Below are positions 7,914 to 15,167 of a DNA stretch of 43,642 nucleotides, piece after piece; position 1 is the first letter of the stretch, and each line of letters starts with the position of its first letter. Position numbers and translations under genes: made by a program. The notes below the pieces were generated by a model that saw only the letters and a program-made list of their open reading frames with translations, had not been told where the DNA came from and searched no databases. The stretch is taken from positions 4,407 to 48,048 of the forward strand of contig JAGRCP010000036.1 in NCBI GenBank assembly GCA_020433455.1, given 5' to 3'. The stretch comes from Caldilineaceae bacterium. GTDB taxonomy: Bacteria > Chloroflexota > Anaerolineae > Caldilineales > Caldilineaceae.

Positions 7914-8906
7914 TCACCAATAATACTCACGATAGCGTCGATAATACGCAACCATCCGCGTCAACCCTTCTTCCAGGCTCGTCGTGGGGCGCCAGCCCAG
8001 AACCGCCTCGATTTTGGCGGAGCTGGAGTATACGTCGCCGATGTCGATGCGCTTGCGCGCCGCGGGCCAGGGAATCAGCTCCACCTTGCCCGTTCCCGCG
8101 ATCTTCACCAGGAGATTGGCCAGTTCCAGCAGGCTCACGGGCCCGGGACCGCCCAGGTTGTAGACCTGGCCGTTGACTGCGTCGCTTGCGCCCGCGCGCA
8201 AAAACGCATCCACCGCATCATCCACGTAGCAAAGGTCCCGCAGCTGCGAACCGTCGCCGTAGAGGCGAATGGTCTCGTCCTCCACGGCCAGGCGCACGAA
8301 CCAACCGATGAAGCCCTGGCGATTGTGGCGGGTGAGCTGGCGCGGACCGTAGATGTTGGTCAGGCGCAGGGACGCGGCGGCCAGGTCATAGGCCGTGTGA
8401 TAGACGATATGATACCACTCGCCCGCCATTTTGTTGACGCCGTTGACGTCGGTAGGGTGTTGGAGATGCTCCTCGTCCAGAGGCAGGTAGTCAGGCTTGC
8501 CGTACTGCTGGCGGGTGCCCGCGTAGATGACCTTGATATCGGGATTTTCGTGGCGGCACGCTTCCAGGATGGAGAGCTGGCTACGTGCGTTGATTTCCAG
8601 GTCGGTAAAGGGGTCTTCCATGGAGTCCAGGTGGCTCACCTGGCCGGCCAGGTTGAAGAGGACGTCCTGGCCCTGCACCAGCGCGCGCATGGAGTAGGGA
8701 TCGCGCACGTCCGCGATGTTGACGCGTACACGATCCTCATAGCCCGCGATGTTGAAGCGATTGCCGCCGTAAGCCGGAATGAGGGAATCCGCCAGCGTCA
8801 CGCGTGCGCCCAGGTCCGCCAGCCGCCGGGCCAGGTTGGAGCCGATAAAACCCAGGCCGCCGGTGATGAGGATCGATTGGTTGGTGTAGAAGTCGAGATA
8901 GGTCAT
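7914..8906 (-). CDS. Extended SDR nucleotide-sugar epimerase/dehydratase, atypical active site
   Basis: NAD(P)-binding sugar-nucleotide enzyme of 330 residues. The Rossmann motif TGGLGFIG is at residues 15-22, and the C-terminal half has RLTNIYGPRQ and GDGSQLRDLCYVDD typical of the UDP-glucose-epimerase group. The usual YxxxK catalytic pair is changed: K159 is present in DVNGVNK, but the residue four before it is Asn155, not Tyr. I recall the same NG(V/I)NKMAGEW sequence in related bacterial proteins, so it may be a family trait rather than an error. I prefer ATG at 8906; a GTG at 8939 is possible. There is no ribosome-binding site before the ATG, and a -10-like TACAAT ends seven bases upstream. 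First gene of the sugar operon. Confidence 0.88.
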   Translation of the reverse strand: MTYLDFYTNQSILITGGLGFIGSNLARRLADLGARVTLADSLIPAYGGNRFNIAGYEDRVRVNIADVRDPYSMRALVQGQDVLFNLAGQVSHLDSMEDPFTDLEINARSQLSILEACRHENPDIKVIYAGTRQQYGKPDYLPLDEEHLQHPTDVNGVNKMAGEWYHIVYHTAYDLAAASLRLTNIYGPRQLTRHNRQGFIGWFVRLAVEDETIRLYGDGSQLRDLCYVDDAVDAFLRAGASDAVNGQVYNLGGPGPVSLLELANLLVKIAGTGKVELIPWPAARKRIDIGDVYSSSAKIEAVLGWRPTTSLEEGLTRMVAYYRRYREYYW

Positions 8907-8912
8907 GCGGCT

Positions 8913-8941
8913 ATTGTATGGCAATGGGATGTGCCGCACAA
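8913..8941 (-). promoter_or_regulatory. Possible promoter giving a near-leaderless SDR transcript
   Basis: On the minus strand TTGTGC (8941-8936) is 17 bases from TACAAT (8918-8913). The predicted start of transcription falls at or next to the ATG at 8906, which would explain the missing ribosome-binding site. The -35 is weak (3 of 6). Confidence 0.3.
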
Positions 8942-9084
8942 ACGGATGGACCTATGCTATAATCTGATCGTCGGCGGTTTGTTATCATGGGGGCTGAAGA
9001 GTTAATTTTCCTACACCGGCGTGACCTCTATTGCTTCTAAATCCGTATCCTGCTGCGCTTGGCCGGCCATGCCGGATCGACGGA

Positions 9085-9246
9085 CTACTCATTGTTTTCC
9101 AGTTCTTCGCGCAGGACGCGGCGCAGCGTCTCCTCGAAGGGTTGGCTGCGCGTGTAGACGTACTCCTTGAGCACGTTGTTAATGAGTGTCTGATAGTTGC
9201 CGCCGCCCGCCTCCTCAGCCTGCGTGCGGAACCACTCCAGAATGTC
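9085..9246 (-). pseudogene. Remnant of a CopG/BrnA-type antitoxin gene
   Basis: Reading the minus strand from 9246 to the TAG at 9085-9087 gives DILEWFRTQAEEAGGGNYQT, LINNVLKEYV, then EETLRRVLREELENNE. That is the C-terminal part of the antitoxins found next to BrnT/RelE-like toxins, where (D/N)(D/I)LEWFR....G(G/N)YQT.IN is the family core. An in-frame TGA lies immediately upstream and there is no start codon or N-terminal strand, so only the tail survives. No partner toxin is visible beside it. Confidence 0.75.
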
Positions 9247-9249
9247 ATT

Positions 9250-9409
9250 TCACCGCCGTGTCCTCTGAATTATATTTGGATCTCGCTGAGCTGCACGATA
9301 CCCACCTAAGAACGCACCGAAAATATTGCCGCGTTTTCGACGAGCGATGCCGCGGTTGAAGTAGGCGTTGGCGTCGTCGGGGTTGAGAGCGATGACGCGG
9401 TCGTAGACC
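9250..9409 (-). pseudogene. Fragment of a tetratricopeptide-repeat protein
   Basis: The minus-strand frame ending at TGA 9250-9252 reads VYDRVIALNPDDANAYFNRG then IARRKRG, a textbook TPR helix pair (A..LNPDDANAYFNRG). It continues for about 25 residues without homology. There is no start: the upstream side runs into the hairpin array at 9411. It appears to be a stranded piece of a larger TPR gene. Confidence 0.6.
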
Positions 9410-9410
9410 C

Positions 9411-9542
9411 GACACCGGTTCCAAACCGGTGTCTGCTATGGGAAACCGGCTCAAGCCGGTTGCGGAAAGGCCGATCTCGCCGTGTGCGCAGTGCGTTTCA
9501 ACGCACTTTCCATATCAGGCGCCGATTTCAATCGGCGACCTG
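9411..9542. repeat. Array of four hairpins with different stems and similar tiny loops
   Basis: Four perfect short hairpins follow each other: 9411-9433 (GACACCGGTT, loop CCA), 9444-9461 (AACCGGCT, loop CA), 9490-9507 (AGTGCGTT, loop TC) and 9520-9537 (CGCCGATT, loop TC, extended by CAGG/CCTG). Stems differ in sequence but remain fully paired, and on the minus strand the loops read TGG, TG, GA and GA. The array lies 11 bases past the stop of the glycosyltransferase gene at 9554, so it may end or stabilise that transcript. Confidence 0.85.
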
Positions 9543-9553
9543 TGCTCCCCGGC

Positions 9554-10756
9554 CTATGCAATCCCCAACCTCTCCTTCAGCCCGTCAATCGCGTCTGCGG
9601 CCATGGGCGGACCGCCGGCTTCTGCAAAGGACTGGCGCAGGCGAGGCAGGCCCTGGCTCAGCTCTGGTTCGGCGAGGACGCGCCGGGCCGCGGCGCGCAG
9701 GCTCTCTACGGTGAGGTCGGCCTGGTCCAGATAGAGGCCGCAGGCCAGTTCTTCCAGCCGCGCGGCGTTGATGGCCTGCTCCACCGTGTTAGGCACGATG
9801 ACCATGGGGACGTCAAAGACGACGGCTTCGTTGATGCTGCTCATGCCGCCATGGGTAATGAAGAGATCCGCAGCCTGTAGAATCTGGAGCTGAGGCACGA
9901 ATTGAGCCACGGTAAAGTTGGGCGGAATCTCGCCCAAACTCCCGGGGTCCACGGCCTTGCCGATGGAGAGAATGACCGCATAGCGGGGATCGGCGAACGC
10001 CTCCATGCAGGCGCGGAAAAAGTCTACGTTGGCCTTGTAAAGGGTGCCCACAGCGATGTAAATGAGCTGCTGATCCGCCCCTTTCTCCAGGACCATGGGC
10101 TCCTCGGGCCGGTGGATATCGATGGTGGGACCGACATAGACGTAGGAGCTGTCGAAGTGATCGGCATAGGGCTGGAAGTAGCGGGTGAGAAAGAGGATCT
10201 TTAACGCCGCGGAGGTGGAGAGAACGTTGATGTCGCCGAACTTGCGCAGGCGATAATCGCGCACGATTTCGGTCATGCGGCGTCCCAGCACGCGCCAATG
10301 CCCCTGGCCGGGTCGGACCGCGGCCGCGGTCTTGCGCAGAACCCTGGGCTTGTTCAGCGTGGTGCGCCAGTAAAAGGGCAGGTGAGGATAAGCCGCCACG
10401 GAGGGAATGGCAAAGCGCCGGCTCGCAACATTGCCCCAGGGCGCACTCACATCAAACATGATGAGGTCGGGCCGGCCGACTGCTACCTCCTCCAGGATAT
10501 CGCCCAGCAGCATGTGAAGCGATCCTGCCACCAATCCGCCCTGGTGAATAAGATGATTGTTGTCGCGCGAGGTGACAAAAGCGTCGGCGCGGCTATATTC
10601 GCCCGCCTGCGCGCCGGTGGCGGCAATGCGCTGGGCAAAGGCCGGCCCGGCAAAATAGGTTATCTCGTTGCCCCGGGCCGCCAATTCCCGGACCAGGGGC
10701 AGGGTCGGATTGACGTGACCGTGATAGGGAATGTTGTAAAACCAGATGCGGGCCAT
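9554..10756 (-). CDS. Family 1 (MGT-type) glycosyltransferase
   Basis: A 400-residue GT-B fold glycosyltransferase related to macrolide and UDP-glucuronosyl transferases. The N-terminal acceptor domain begins with WFYNIPYHGHVNPTLPLVRE, the typical first strand and HGHxNP helix. The C-terminal donor domain has FITHGGMSSINEAVVFDVPM and PNTVEQ.INA, matching the HGG..S..EA....P signature that binds the nucleotide sugar. No signal peptide, so it acts in the cytoplasm or at the inner face of the membrane. Acceptor and donor cannot be told from sequence; a lipid or small secondary metabolite is likely in this subfamily. It is transcribed alone and ends beside a hairpin array. A second family 1 enzyme is at 31324-32547. 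Confidence 0.9.
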   Translation of the reverse strand: MARIWFYNIPYHGHVNPTLPLVRELAARGNEITYFAGPAFAQRIAATGAQAGEYSRADAFVTSRDNNHLIHQGGLVAGSLHMLLGDILEEVAVGRPDLIMFDVSAPWGNVASRRFAIPSVAAYPHLPFYWRTTLNKPRVLRKTAAAVRPGQGHWRVLGRRMTEIVRDYRLRKFGDINVLSTSAALKILFLTRYFQPYADHFDSSYVYVGPTIDIHRPEEPMVLEKGADQQLIYIAVGTLYKANVDFFRACMEAFADPRYAVILSIGKAVDPGSLGEIPPNFTVAQFVPQLQILQAADLFITHGGMSSINEAVVFDVPMVIVPNTVEQAINAARLEELACGLYLDQADLTVESLRAAARRVLAEPELSQGLPRLRQSFAEAGGPPMAADAIDGLKERLGIA

Positions 10757-10872
10757 GGGAGCATGGATGGTGGGATTGATGCGTCAGGAAGTCCCTGTGC
10801 AGGCAAAATTTTCGGCGATAAGGGTGAATCGGTCAAATATGGACGATGGCAGGGGCGCGGCCTGTTTTGCGC

Positions 10873-10901
10873 TTGCTGCCTATAATGGGTAGCGTTATAA
10901 T
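10873..10901 (+). promoter_or_regulatory. Tandem -10 boxes in front of higBA
   Basis: TATAATGGG occurs twice, at 10881-10889 and 10896-10904, 15 bases apart. The second TATAAT has TTGCTG 17 bases upstream (10873-10878). Transcription from it would start at about 10908, directly at the higB ATG (10909). The paired TATAATGGG words could also be the binding site for the HigA repressor, since HigA proteins usually bind their own promoter. Confidence 0.4.
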
Positions 10902-10908
10902 GGGGGGC

Positions 10909-11202
10909 ATGATACAGACGTTCAACTCCTCCGGAACCGAGGACACATTTGACGGTATCTCATCGCGCGCGGCGCGTAAATGCTGTCCTCCCTCGATTTA
11001 GGCAGTTGCCCGTCGCAAGCTCGACCAGCTCAACCGCGTAGATGACGTAACTGAATTGCGCATTCCGCCGGGCAATCGGCTGGAGCAACTACAGGGAGAT
11101 CGCGAACGCCAGTTCAGCATCCGAATCAATCGCCAGTACCGGATCTGCTTTATTTGGGAGGAAGGCCATGCCTACGAAGCTGAAATCACCGACTACCGCT
11201 GA
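10909..11202 (+). pseudogene. higB: HigB-type mRNA interferase toxin interrupted by a TAG stop
   Basis: The frame from ATG 10909 to TGA 11200-11202 is 97 codons, the normal length for HigB, and matches the family throughout: MIQTFNSSGTEDTFDG, then RKLDQLNRVDDVTELRIPPG, NRLEQLQGDR, QFSIRINRQYRICF and AEITDY. Codon 31 (10999-11001) is TAG. At this place I recall Trp (SLWKVA) in close relatives, so a single TGG-to-TAG change would explain it. Functional HigB cleaves mRNA at the ribosome; this copy would give a 30-residue stub unless translation restarts downstream. The end overlaps the antitoxin gene by 35 bases, the usual toxin-first order. A sequencing error cannot be excluded. Confidence 0.85.
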
Positions 11203-11560
11203 AGAAATAACCGCTCGGCGTCTGCCTACGCACCGCCCTCCGACCCATCCGGGGGAGATGCTCTTTGAGGAGTTTGTCAAGCCGCTGGGTCTGACCCAGA
11301 CGGAACTGGCCCGCCGGCTGGATGTTTCGTACCCGCGGCTCAATGAGATCATCAAGGGGCGTCGCTCCGTCACGCCGGACACGGCTTTGCGCCTGTCCAG
11401 GGTAGTCGGCATGTCGCCCGATTTTTGGCTGGGCCTGCAGCAGGATTGGGATCTCTGGCACGCGATGAACGGTCCGGCGGCCGAGGCGATTGCCCGGTTA
11501 GAGCCGCTGCCACACAATCAGGGCGACGGGCTCGGGGCGGATATAGCGCCAACCGGATGA
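11168..11560 (+). CDS. higA: HigA-type antitoxin with Xre-family helix-turn-helix
   Basis: Antitoxin of 130 residues. The HigA signature HPGEMLFEEFVKPLGLTQTE is followed by ELARRLDVSYPRLNEIIKGR, a complete helix-turn-helix (about residues 38-60), then SPDFWLGLQQDWDLWHA, the C-terminal consensus. In the family it binds HigB and represses the shared promoter. The start overlaps the end of higB. The last 21 codons extend beyond the usual HigA end and overlap the 3' end of the methyltransferase gene on the other strand (11498-11560), so the tail looks like accidental reading into the convergent gene. HigA is intact although the toxin gene carries a stop codon. Confidence 0.9.
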   Translation: MPTKLKSPTTAEEITARRLPTHRPPTHPGEMLFEEFVKPLGLTQTELARRLDVSYPRLNEIIKGRRSVTPDTALRLSRVVGMSPDFWLGLQQDWDLWHAMNGPAAEAIARLEPLPHNQGDGLGADIAPTG

Positions 11561-12322
11561 TGTTTCCTCCAGTTCCGGCGTGATGGCAGCGCAGAAGCCT
11601 TCTACCTCGGACCCGCTCGCGTTAGCCGGGGCCAGCGCCTGCGCGACTTCCAGGGGCGTAGCGCCCGTCACCTGATTCTGCTCATACACGATGCGCAGGT
11701 CGGGGTAGACGCCCGCCTGCCAGAGCGCGCCGTAGAGGTAAAGATGCATAGGCCGCCGCCCGTCTTCCGCCTGGGGCCAGAATCGTCCCAGTTTGGGATT
11801 ACCGCGGATGGAGTCGTCCGTACCCGCGACGATGACCAGCGTCCGGCGGGTGGCGGCAATCAGCTTCTGCATGCTTACGACGAGATCGGGCTGGCGATAG
11901 AGGGACCACGCCGCCAGCACCACGTCATGGGGCTCGACCGTAGCATCTTCCCAGGCCGCGCGGAGCAACTGCACGTTGGCAATGCCCTCAGCGTCCGCTT
12001 TGGCGCGCAGGATATCCAGCATGGGCGCGGCCTGATCCAGCGCGGTGACTTGCTGGACATGGGCGGCAAGGGGCAAGGCGAAGCGTCCTGCGCCCGCGCC
12101 CACGTCCAGCAGCGTATCCGTCGGCCGGACCAACTCCGTGAGCGCGGCCAGCGTTGCCTCATAGCGGCCGGGAAGGCAGGCCTCTTCGGCATAACGAACC
12201 GCCCGGCGCTCCCAATGTGCCAGGTCTTCCTCTCTGGTATAGCGACACTTGGGGTCCTGTTCCGCCAGACTGCGCCAGGCCTCGGCAAAGTCGAAGAGCG
12301 AAGGTTTTTCTTTTCGGCTCAT
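11498..12322 (-). CDS. Class I SAM-dependent methyltransferase
   Basis: A 274-residue methyltransferase. Motif I, LLDVGAGAGRFALPLA, at about residues 71-86 binds S-adenosylmethionine, and the acidic end of strand 2 is VTALDQAAPML. The later region (VVLAAWSLYRQPDL, then TLVIVAGTDDS) fits strands 4 and 5. The first 50 residues are a family-specific helical cap. The substrate is unknown. Its ATG overlaps the stop of the tryptophanase gene by four bases (ATGA), so the two are translationally coupled, hinting that it might act on indole, pyruvate-derived or tryptophan-linked products, but nothing in the sequence proves this. The 3' end runs into higA on the opposite strand. Confidence 0.85.
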   Translation of the reverse strand: MSRKEKPSLFDFAEAWRSLAEQDPKCRYTREEDLAHWERRAVRYAEEACLPGRYEATLAALTELVRPTDTLLDVGAGAGRFALPLAAHVQQVTALDQAAPMLDILRAKADAEGIANVQLLRAAWEDATVEPHDVVLAAWSLYRQPDLVVSMQKLIAATRRTLVIVAGTDDSIRGNPKLGRFWPQAEDGRRPMHLYLYGALWQAGVYPDLRIVYEQNQVTGATPLEVAQALAPANASGSEVEGFCAAITPELEETSSGWRYIRPEPVALIVWQRL

Positions 12323-13689
12323 CGCATTGCAAACCTGGCGGTAAAGTGCCGCAGCACTTTGGGATCGTAGACCATTTCCACGCCGCGAATTTCCTCTTTC
12401 ATCCCGTTGAGATACTCCAGCACCTCGGCCAGGTAATCCACGTGGCTCTGGGTATAGACCCGCCGGGGAAAGGCCAGGCGCACCAACTCCATGGCCGCGG
12501 GTTTCTCCGTGCCGTCAGGCTGATGACCGAACATGACCGAGCCGATCTCCACCGCGCGCACGCCGCCTTCCACGTAGAGGGCCAGCGCCAGCGCCCAGGC
12601 TGGATATTCATACCAGGGAATGTGGGGCAACATGCCCGCGGCGTCAAGGTAAAGCGCGTGGCCGCCGGTCGGCTTGATGTAGGGAACGCCGATGGCGTCC
12701 ATGCGTTCGCCCAGATACTCCACCGAGCGAATGCGATAGTGGAGGTAATCTTCATCCACTACCTCTTCCAGCCCTGCGGCAATGGCCTCCAGATCGTATC
12801 CGGCCAGGCCGCCGTAGGTGGGAAAGCCCTCGCCCAGGATTTCCCGGTTGCGGCACTCTTCGGCCAGCGCGCCGTCATTCATGGCTAGGAAGCCGCCGAT
12901 GTTGGCCATGCCGTCCTTTTTGGCGCTCATGGTGCAGCCGTCGGCGTAGGAGAACATCTCCTGGGCAATGGCCAGGGGCGTCTTGTCGGCATAGCCCTCT
13001 TCCCGCAACTTGATGAACCAGGCGTTTTCGGCAAAGCGGCACGCGTCCAGAAAGAAGGGTACGTCGTGGGCGCGGCAAAGCTCGCTTGCGCCCCGAATAT
13101 TGGCCATGCTTACGGGTTGGCCGCCGCCCGAATTGTTGGTCACGGTCAGCATGACCAGGGGAATTTGTTCGCGCTTTTCCGTCAGAAGCGTTTCCAGAGC
13201 GGCCAGGTCCATATCGCCTTTGAAAGGCGCGATGAATTGGGGGCTGCGGGCGATGGCGACGGGAATATCCAGCGCGGTTGCGCCCCGATCTTCAATGTTG
13301 GCGCGGGTGGTGTCAAAGTGGGTGTTGTTGGGCACAATGTCGCCCGGCTTGAGCATGGTTCCGAAGAGAATGCGTTCGGCCGCCCGACCCTGGTGCGTCG
13401 GCAATACGTACGCCAAGCCGGTGATCTTCTTGACCGCGGCCTCAAAGCGGTAGAAGGAACGGGCCCCGGCGTAGGATTCGTCGCCCATCATCATGCCGGC
13501 CCACTGGCGGGAGGACATGGCGCCCGTGCCTGAGTCAGTCAGCAGATCGATGAGGATATCTTCGGCGCGCAGGAGGAAGGGATTGTAGCCCGCTTGGGCC
13601 AAGGCGGTTTCCCGGTATTCACGCGTTGTGAACCGGATTGGCTCTACCGCTTTGATGCGAAAAGGCTCGATGATGGTATTGAATTGCAT
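12319..13689 (-). CDS. tnaA: Tryptophanase (beta-eliminating lyase)
   Basis: PLP enzyme of 456 residues that splits L-tryptophan into indole, pyruvate and ammonia. The cofactor lysine is K258 in TMSAKKDGM, with QGRAAERILFG, TNNSGGGQPVS and DACRFAENAWF lining the site. Tyrosine phenol-lyase is the close relative, so specificity residues matter: in E. coli tryptophanase they are Asp137 and His463, replaced by Thr124 and Phe in tyrosine phenol-lyase. Here the equivalents are D126 (HFDTT) and H448 (VLRHFTA), both tryptophanase-like and at the right distance from the C-terminus. ATG at 13689 has GGAG upstream. A terminator hairpin lies only about 33 bases before the start, and a methyltransferase gene is coupled downstream. 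Confidence 0.92.
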   Translation of the reverse strand: MQFNTIIEPFRIKAVEPIRFTTREYRETALAQAGYNPFLLRAEDILIDLLTDSGTGAMSSRQWAGMMMGDESYAGARSFYRFEAAVKKITGLAYVLPTHQGRAAERILFGTMLKPGDIVPNNTHFDTTRANIEDRGATALDIPVAIARSPQFIAPFKGDMDLAALETLLTEKREQIPLVMLTVTNNSGGGQPVSMANIRGASELCRAHDVPFFLDACRFAENAWFIKLREEGYADKTPLAIAQEMFSYADGCTMSAKKDGMANIGGFLAMNDGALAEECRNREILGEGFPTYGGLAGYDLEAIAAGLEEVVDEDYLHYRIRSVEYLGERMDAIGVPYIKPTGGHALYLDAAGMLPHIPWYEYPAWALALALYVEGGVRAVEIGSVMFGHQPDGTEKPAAMELVRLAFPRRVYTQSHVDYLAEVLEYLNGMKEEIRGVEMVYDPKVLRHFTARFAMR

Positions 13690-13713
13690 GAGCGGTCTCC
13701 GTTGACATCTCAG

Positions 13714-13745
13714 TTAACAAAAGCGGGGCCGCGTACGGCCCCGCT
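13714..13745 (-). terminator. Strong intrinsic terminator between the cytochrome c gene and tnaA
   Basis: AGCGGGGCCG (13722-13731) pairs perfectly with CGGCCCCGCT (13736-13745) across a CGTA loop, followed on the minus strand by TTTTGTTAAC. It ends the cytochrome c transcript 25 bases after its stop codon. Because it lies just 33 bases upstream of the tnaA ATG, it may also limit read-through into tnaA. On the plus strand CAATTTTT follows, so it could work in both directions. Confidence 0.85.
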
Positions 13746-13769
13746 CAATTTTTCGATTCCGACCGGCGT

Positions 13770-14417
13770 CTACTTCTGCTCCAAGAGATAGTTGACCACG
13801 GCTTCAAACTCATCAGGCGTCAGCATCTGCGCGAAGGCCGGCTGCATGAGGCCCGCAGTGCATGGGCCCAAAGGACATTCGGAGACTGTGAACGCTGCGG
13901 GATCCTGCAGCGAAATGCGAATGTATTCTTCCGCCGATTCGCCTTCTACCCGGGTCGCCGCGACTGTGCCGATGTGGGTCAGGTCCGGGCCCAGAGGGCT
14001 GGGCGGATCGGGCAGGCCGGGAATAATGTGGCAGGTGATGCAGGTCGCCTTGGTGATGGCTGCGACCACATCAACCGGAGAGCCGGCAGAGGAGTCAGCA
14101 GCAGGCGCTTCTGCGGCGGCCGTGTCGCTTGTATCCTGCGCAACTGCCGTTTCGTCGGTCGCGCCGGCGGATTCTGTGCTGCTTGCCGCACCCGCGGATG
14201 AAGCAACGGCTGGTGCAGAGGCAGCTGCACCGGCGCCCGTCCCGACGACCTCTGCGCCGTCTCCGCTTGCAACCACAAATTCCGCTTCCGCAGCCCTTTC
14301 CCTACTGCTTCCCGCCCATGTAAACAGGGTCACGCCCAAGATGGCGACCAGGAGCGTCGCCAACAACACGCCTGCTACCGTGGTGATTAAGGAATAGAGG
14401 GGCGAATTTTCTTCCAT
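13770..14417 (-). CDS. Membrane-anchored c-type cytochrome
   Basis: A 215-residue protein with one N-terminal membrane helix (residues about 10-33), a flexible Ala/Ser/Thr-rich linker (40-113) and a C-terminal cytochrome c domain. The haem-binding motif CITCH is at 126-130; M191 in AGLMQPAFAQML is the likely sixth ligand. Two extra cysteines (C181 and C186, ECPLGPC) lie just before it and could form a disulfide. The linker would let the haem domain move on the outer face of the membrane between respiratory partners. AAAGGAG precedes the ATG at 14417. No other respiratory genes adjoin, and a strong terminator follows, so it is a single-gene unit. Confidence 0.92.
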   Translation of the reverse strand: MEENSPLYSLITTVAGVLLATLLVAILGVTLFTWAGSSRERAAEAEFVVASGDGAEVVGTGAGAAASAPAVASSAGAASSTESAGATDETAVAQDTSDTAAAEAPAADSSAGSPVDVVAAITKATCITCHIIPGLPDPPSPLGPDLTHIGTVAATRVEGESAEEYIRISLQDPAAFTVSECPLGPCTAGLMQPAFAQMLTPDEFEAVVNYLLEQK

Positions 14418-14557
14418 CTGTCTGCTCCTTTCCTGAGCAAGTGGGTTGTATAAAGCCGAAAATAAGTGAGTTTTTACCTTAGCCTACCCTGTTCTCCTGA
14501 GCAAACTTTAGTCCTGTCGAAAATGTGTTTGGGTAACCGGAATCCGTATGGTCAGCT

Positions 14558-14620
14558 GGTGCGTGACGTGTGAATATTTGAGGCATGACAGACTCCGCAA
14601 TTCGTCATACGTCACGATCA
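14558..14620. repeat. GTGAATATTTGA/GTGACG-type intergenic repeat with an inverted half
   Basis: GGTGCGTGACGTGTGAATAT followed by TTGAGGCATGACA lies at 14558-14590, and the inverted words TCGTCATACGTCACGATCA at 14602-14620. It resembles 1621-1645 and 18732-18766. Its right half overlaps the stop codon of the DinB-like gene (TGA at 14605-14607). Confidence 0.5.
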
Positions 14621-15147
14621 ACTGCCATTTGTTGGTTATAGGCGTCTGAGCCGCCGCGCGGAATACTCAGCGTCCGCCACCCTGGACCCTGGGCGTGTTT
14701 GGCCAATAGCACGATTTGTCCCACGTGATAGGCATAATGGGTGAGCTGGCGGTTGACGGCCTCCAGTACGGTGAGCGTTTCATGGCGGATGGTGACCTCC
14801 CGGGTCATATCACTGTCGCTTAGCGGCTCCAGCGCGGCGAAGAGCAGGCCCCAGCCCGCCTCCCACGCCGCCATGATGGCGGTGCGGCTGTCGTCGTCGG
14901 TGAGAATAAACTCATTGTCCCGCAGACGGTCGGCTTTCTCTCCGTCGCTGGTGAGAAAGTCGCGCCAGCGCGAGCGCATGTTGCCCGCCATGTGTTTCAT
15001 CAAAACGGCGATACTGTTGGCCTCAGCGTCCAGGGTGGCGTAGAAGGCGTCGTCGTCGATCTGGGCGACCGCGCGTTCGGCCATGGTTTTGTACTTGCGG
15101 AACTGGTCAAGCGCGCTGGTGAGGTAAGGATTGACATTAGCGGTCAT
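14605..15147 (-). CDS. DinB-like metal-binding protein (DUF1572 type)
   Basis: A 180-residue four-helix-bundle protein of the DinB/YfiT superfamily, closest in sequence pattern to the DUF1572 group. The three metal-binding histidines can be assigned as H52 (LMKHMAGNM), H137 and H141 (LTHYAYHVGQIVLL). Members of the superfamily are hydrolases or thiol-dependent transferases; the exact reaction of this one is unknown. ATG at 15147 is chosen because AAAGGAG lies just upstream; the longer frame from 15237 would read through a repeat. It lies downstream of the deiodinase-like gene on the same strand, but a palindromic repeat separates them. Confidence 0.88.
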   Translation of the reverse strand: MTANVNPYLTSALDQFRKYKTMAERAVAQIDDDAFYATLDAEANSIAVLMKHMAGNMRSRWRDFLTSDGEKADRLRDNEFILTDDDSRTAIMAAWEAGWGLLFAALEPLSDSDMTREVTIRHETLTVLEAVNRQLTHYAYHVGQIVLLAKHAQGPGWRTLSIPRGGSDAYNQQMAVDRDV

Positions 15148-15167
15148 GGTTCGGCTCCTTTCGAGAC

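Noticed and set aside
9411-9542. CRISPR array at the hairpin cluster
   Set aside because: The palindromes differ in sequence from one another and there are no regular spacers or cas genes.
10999-11001. TAG in higB as a recoded (pyrrolysine) codon
   Set aside because: No pyrrolysine genes are visible, HigB needs no such residue, and a TGG-to-TAG change at a conserved Trp explains it more simply.
12319-13689. Tyrosine phenol-lyase as identity of the beta-eliminating lyase
   Set aside because: Asp126 and His448 match the tryptophanase residues Asp137 and His463; tyrosine phenol-lyase has Thr and Phe there.
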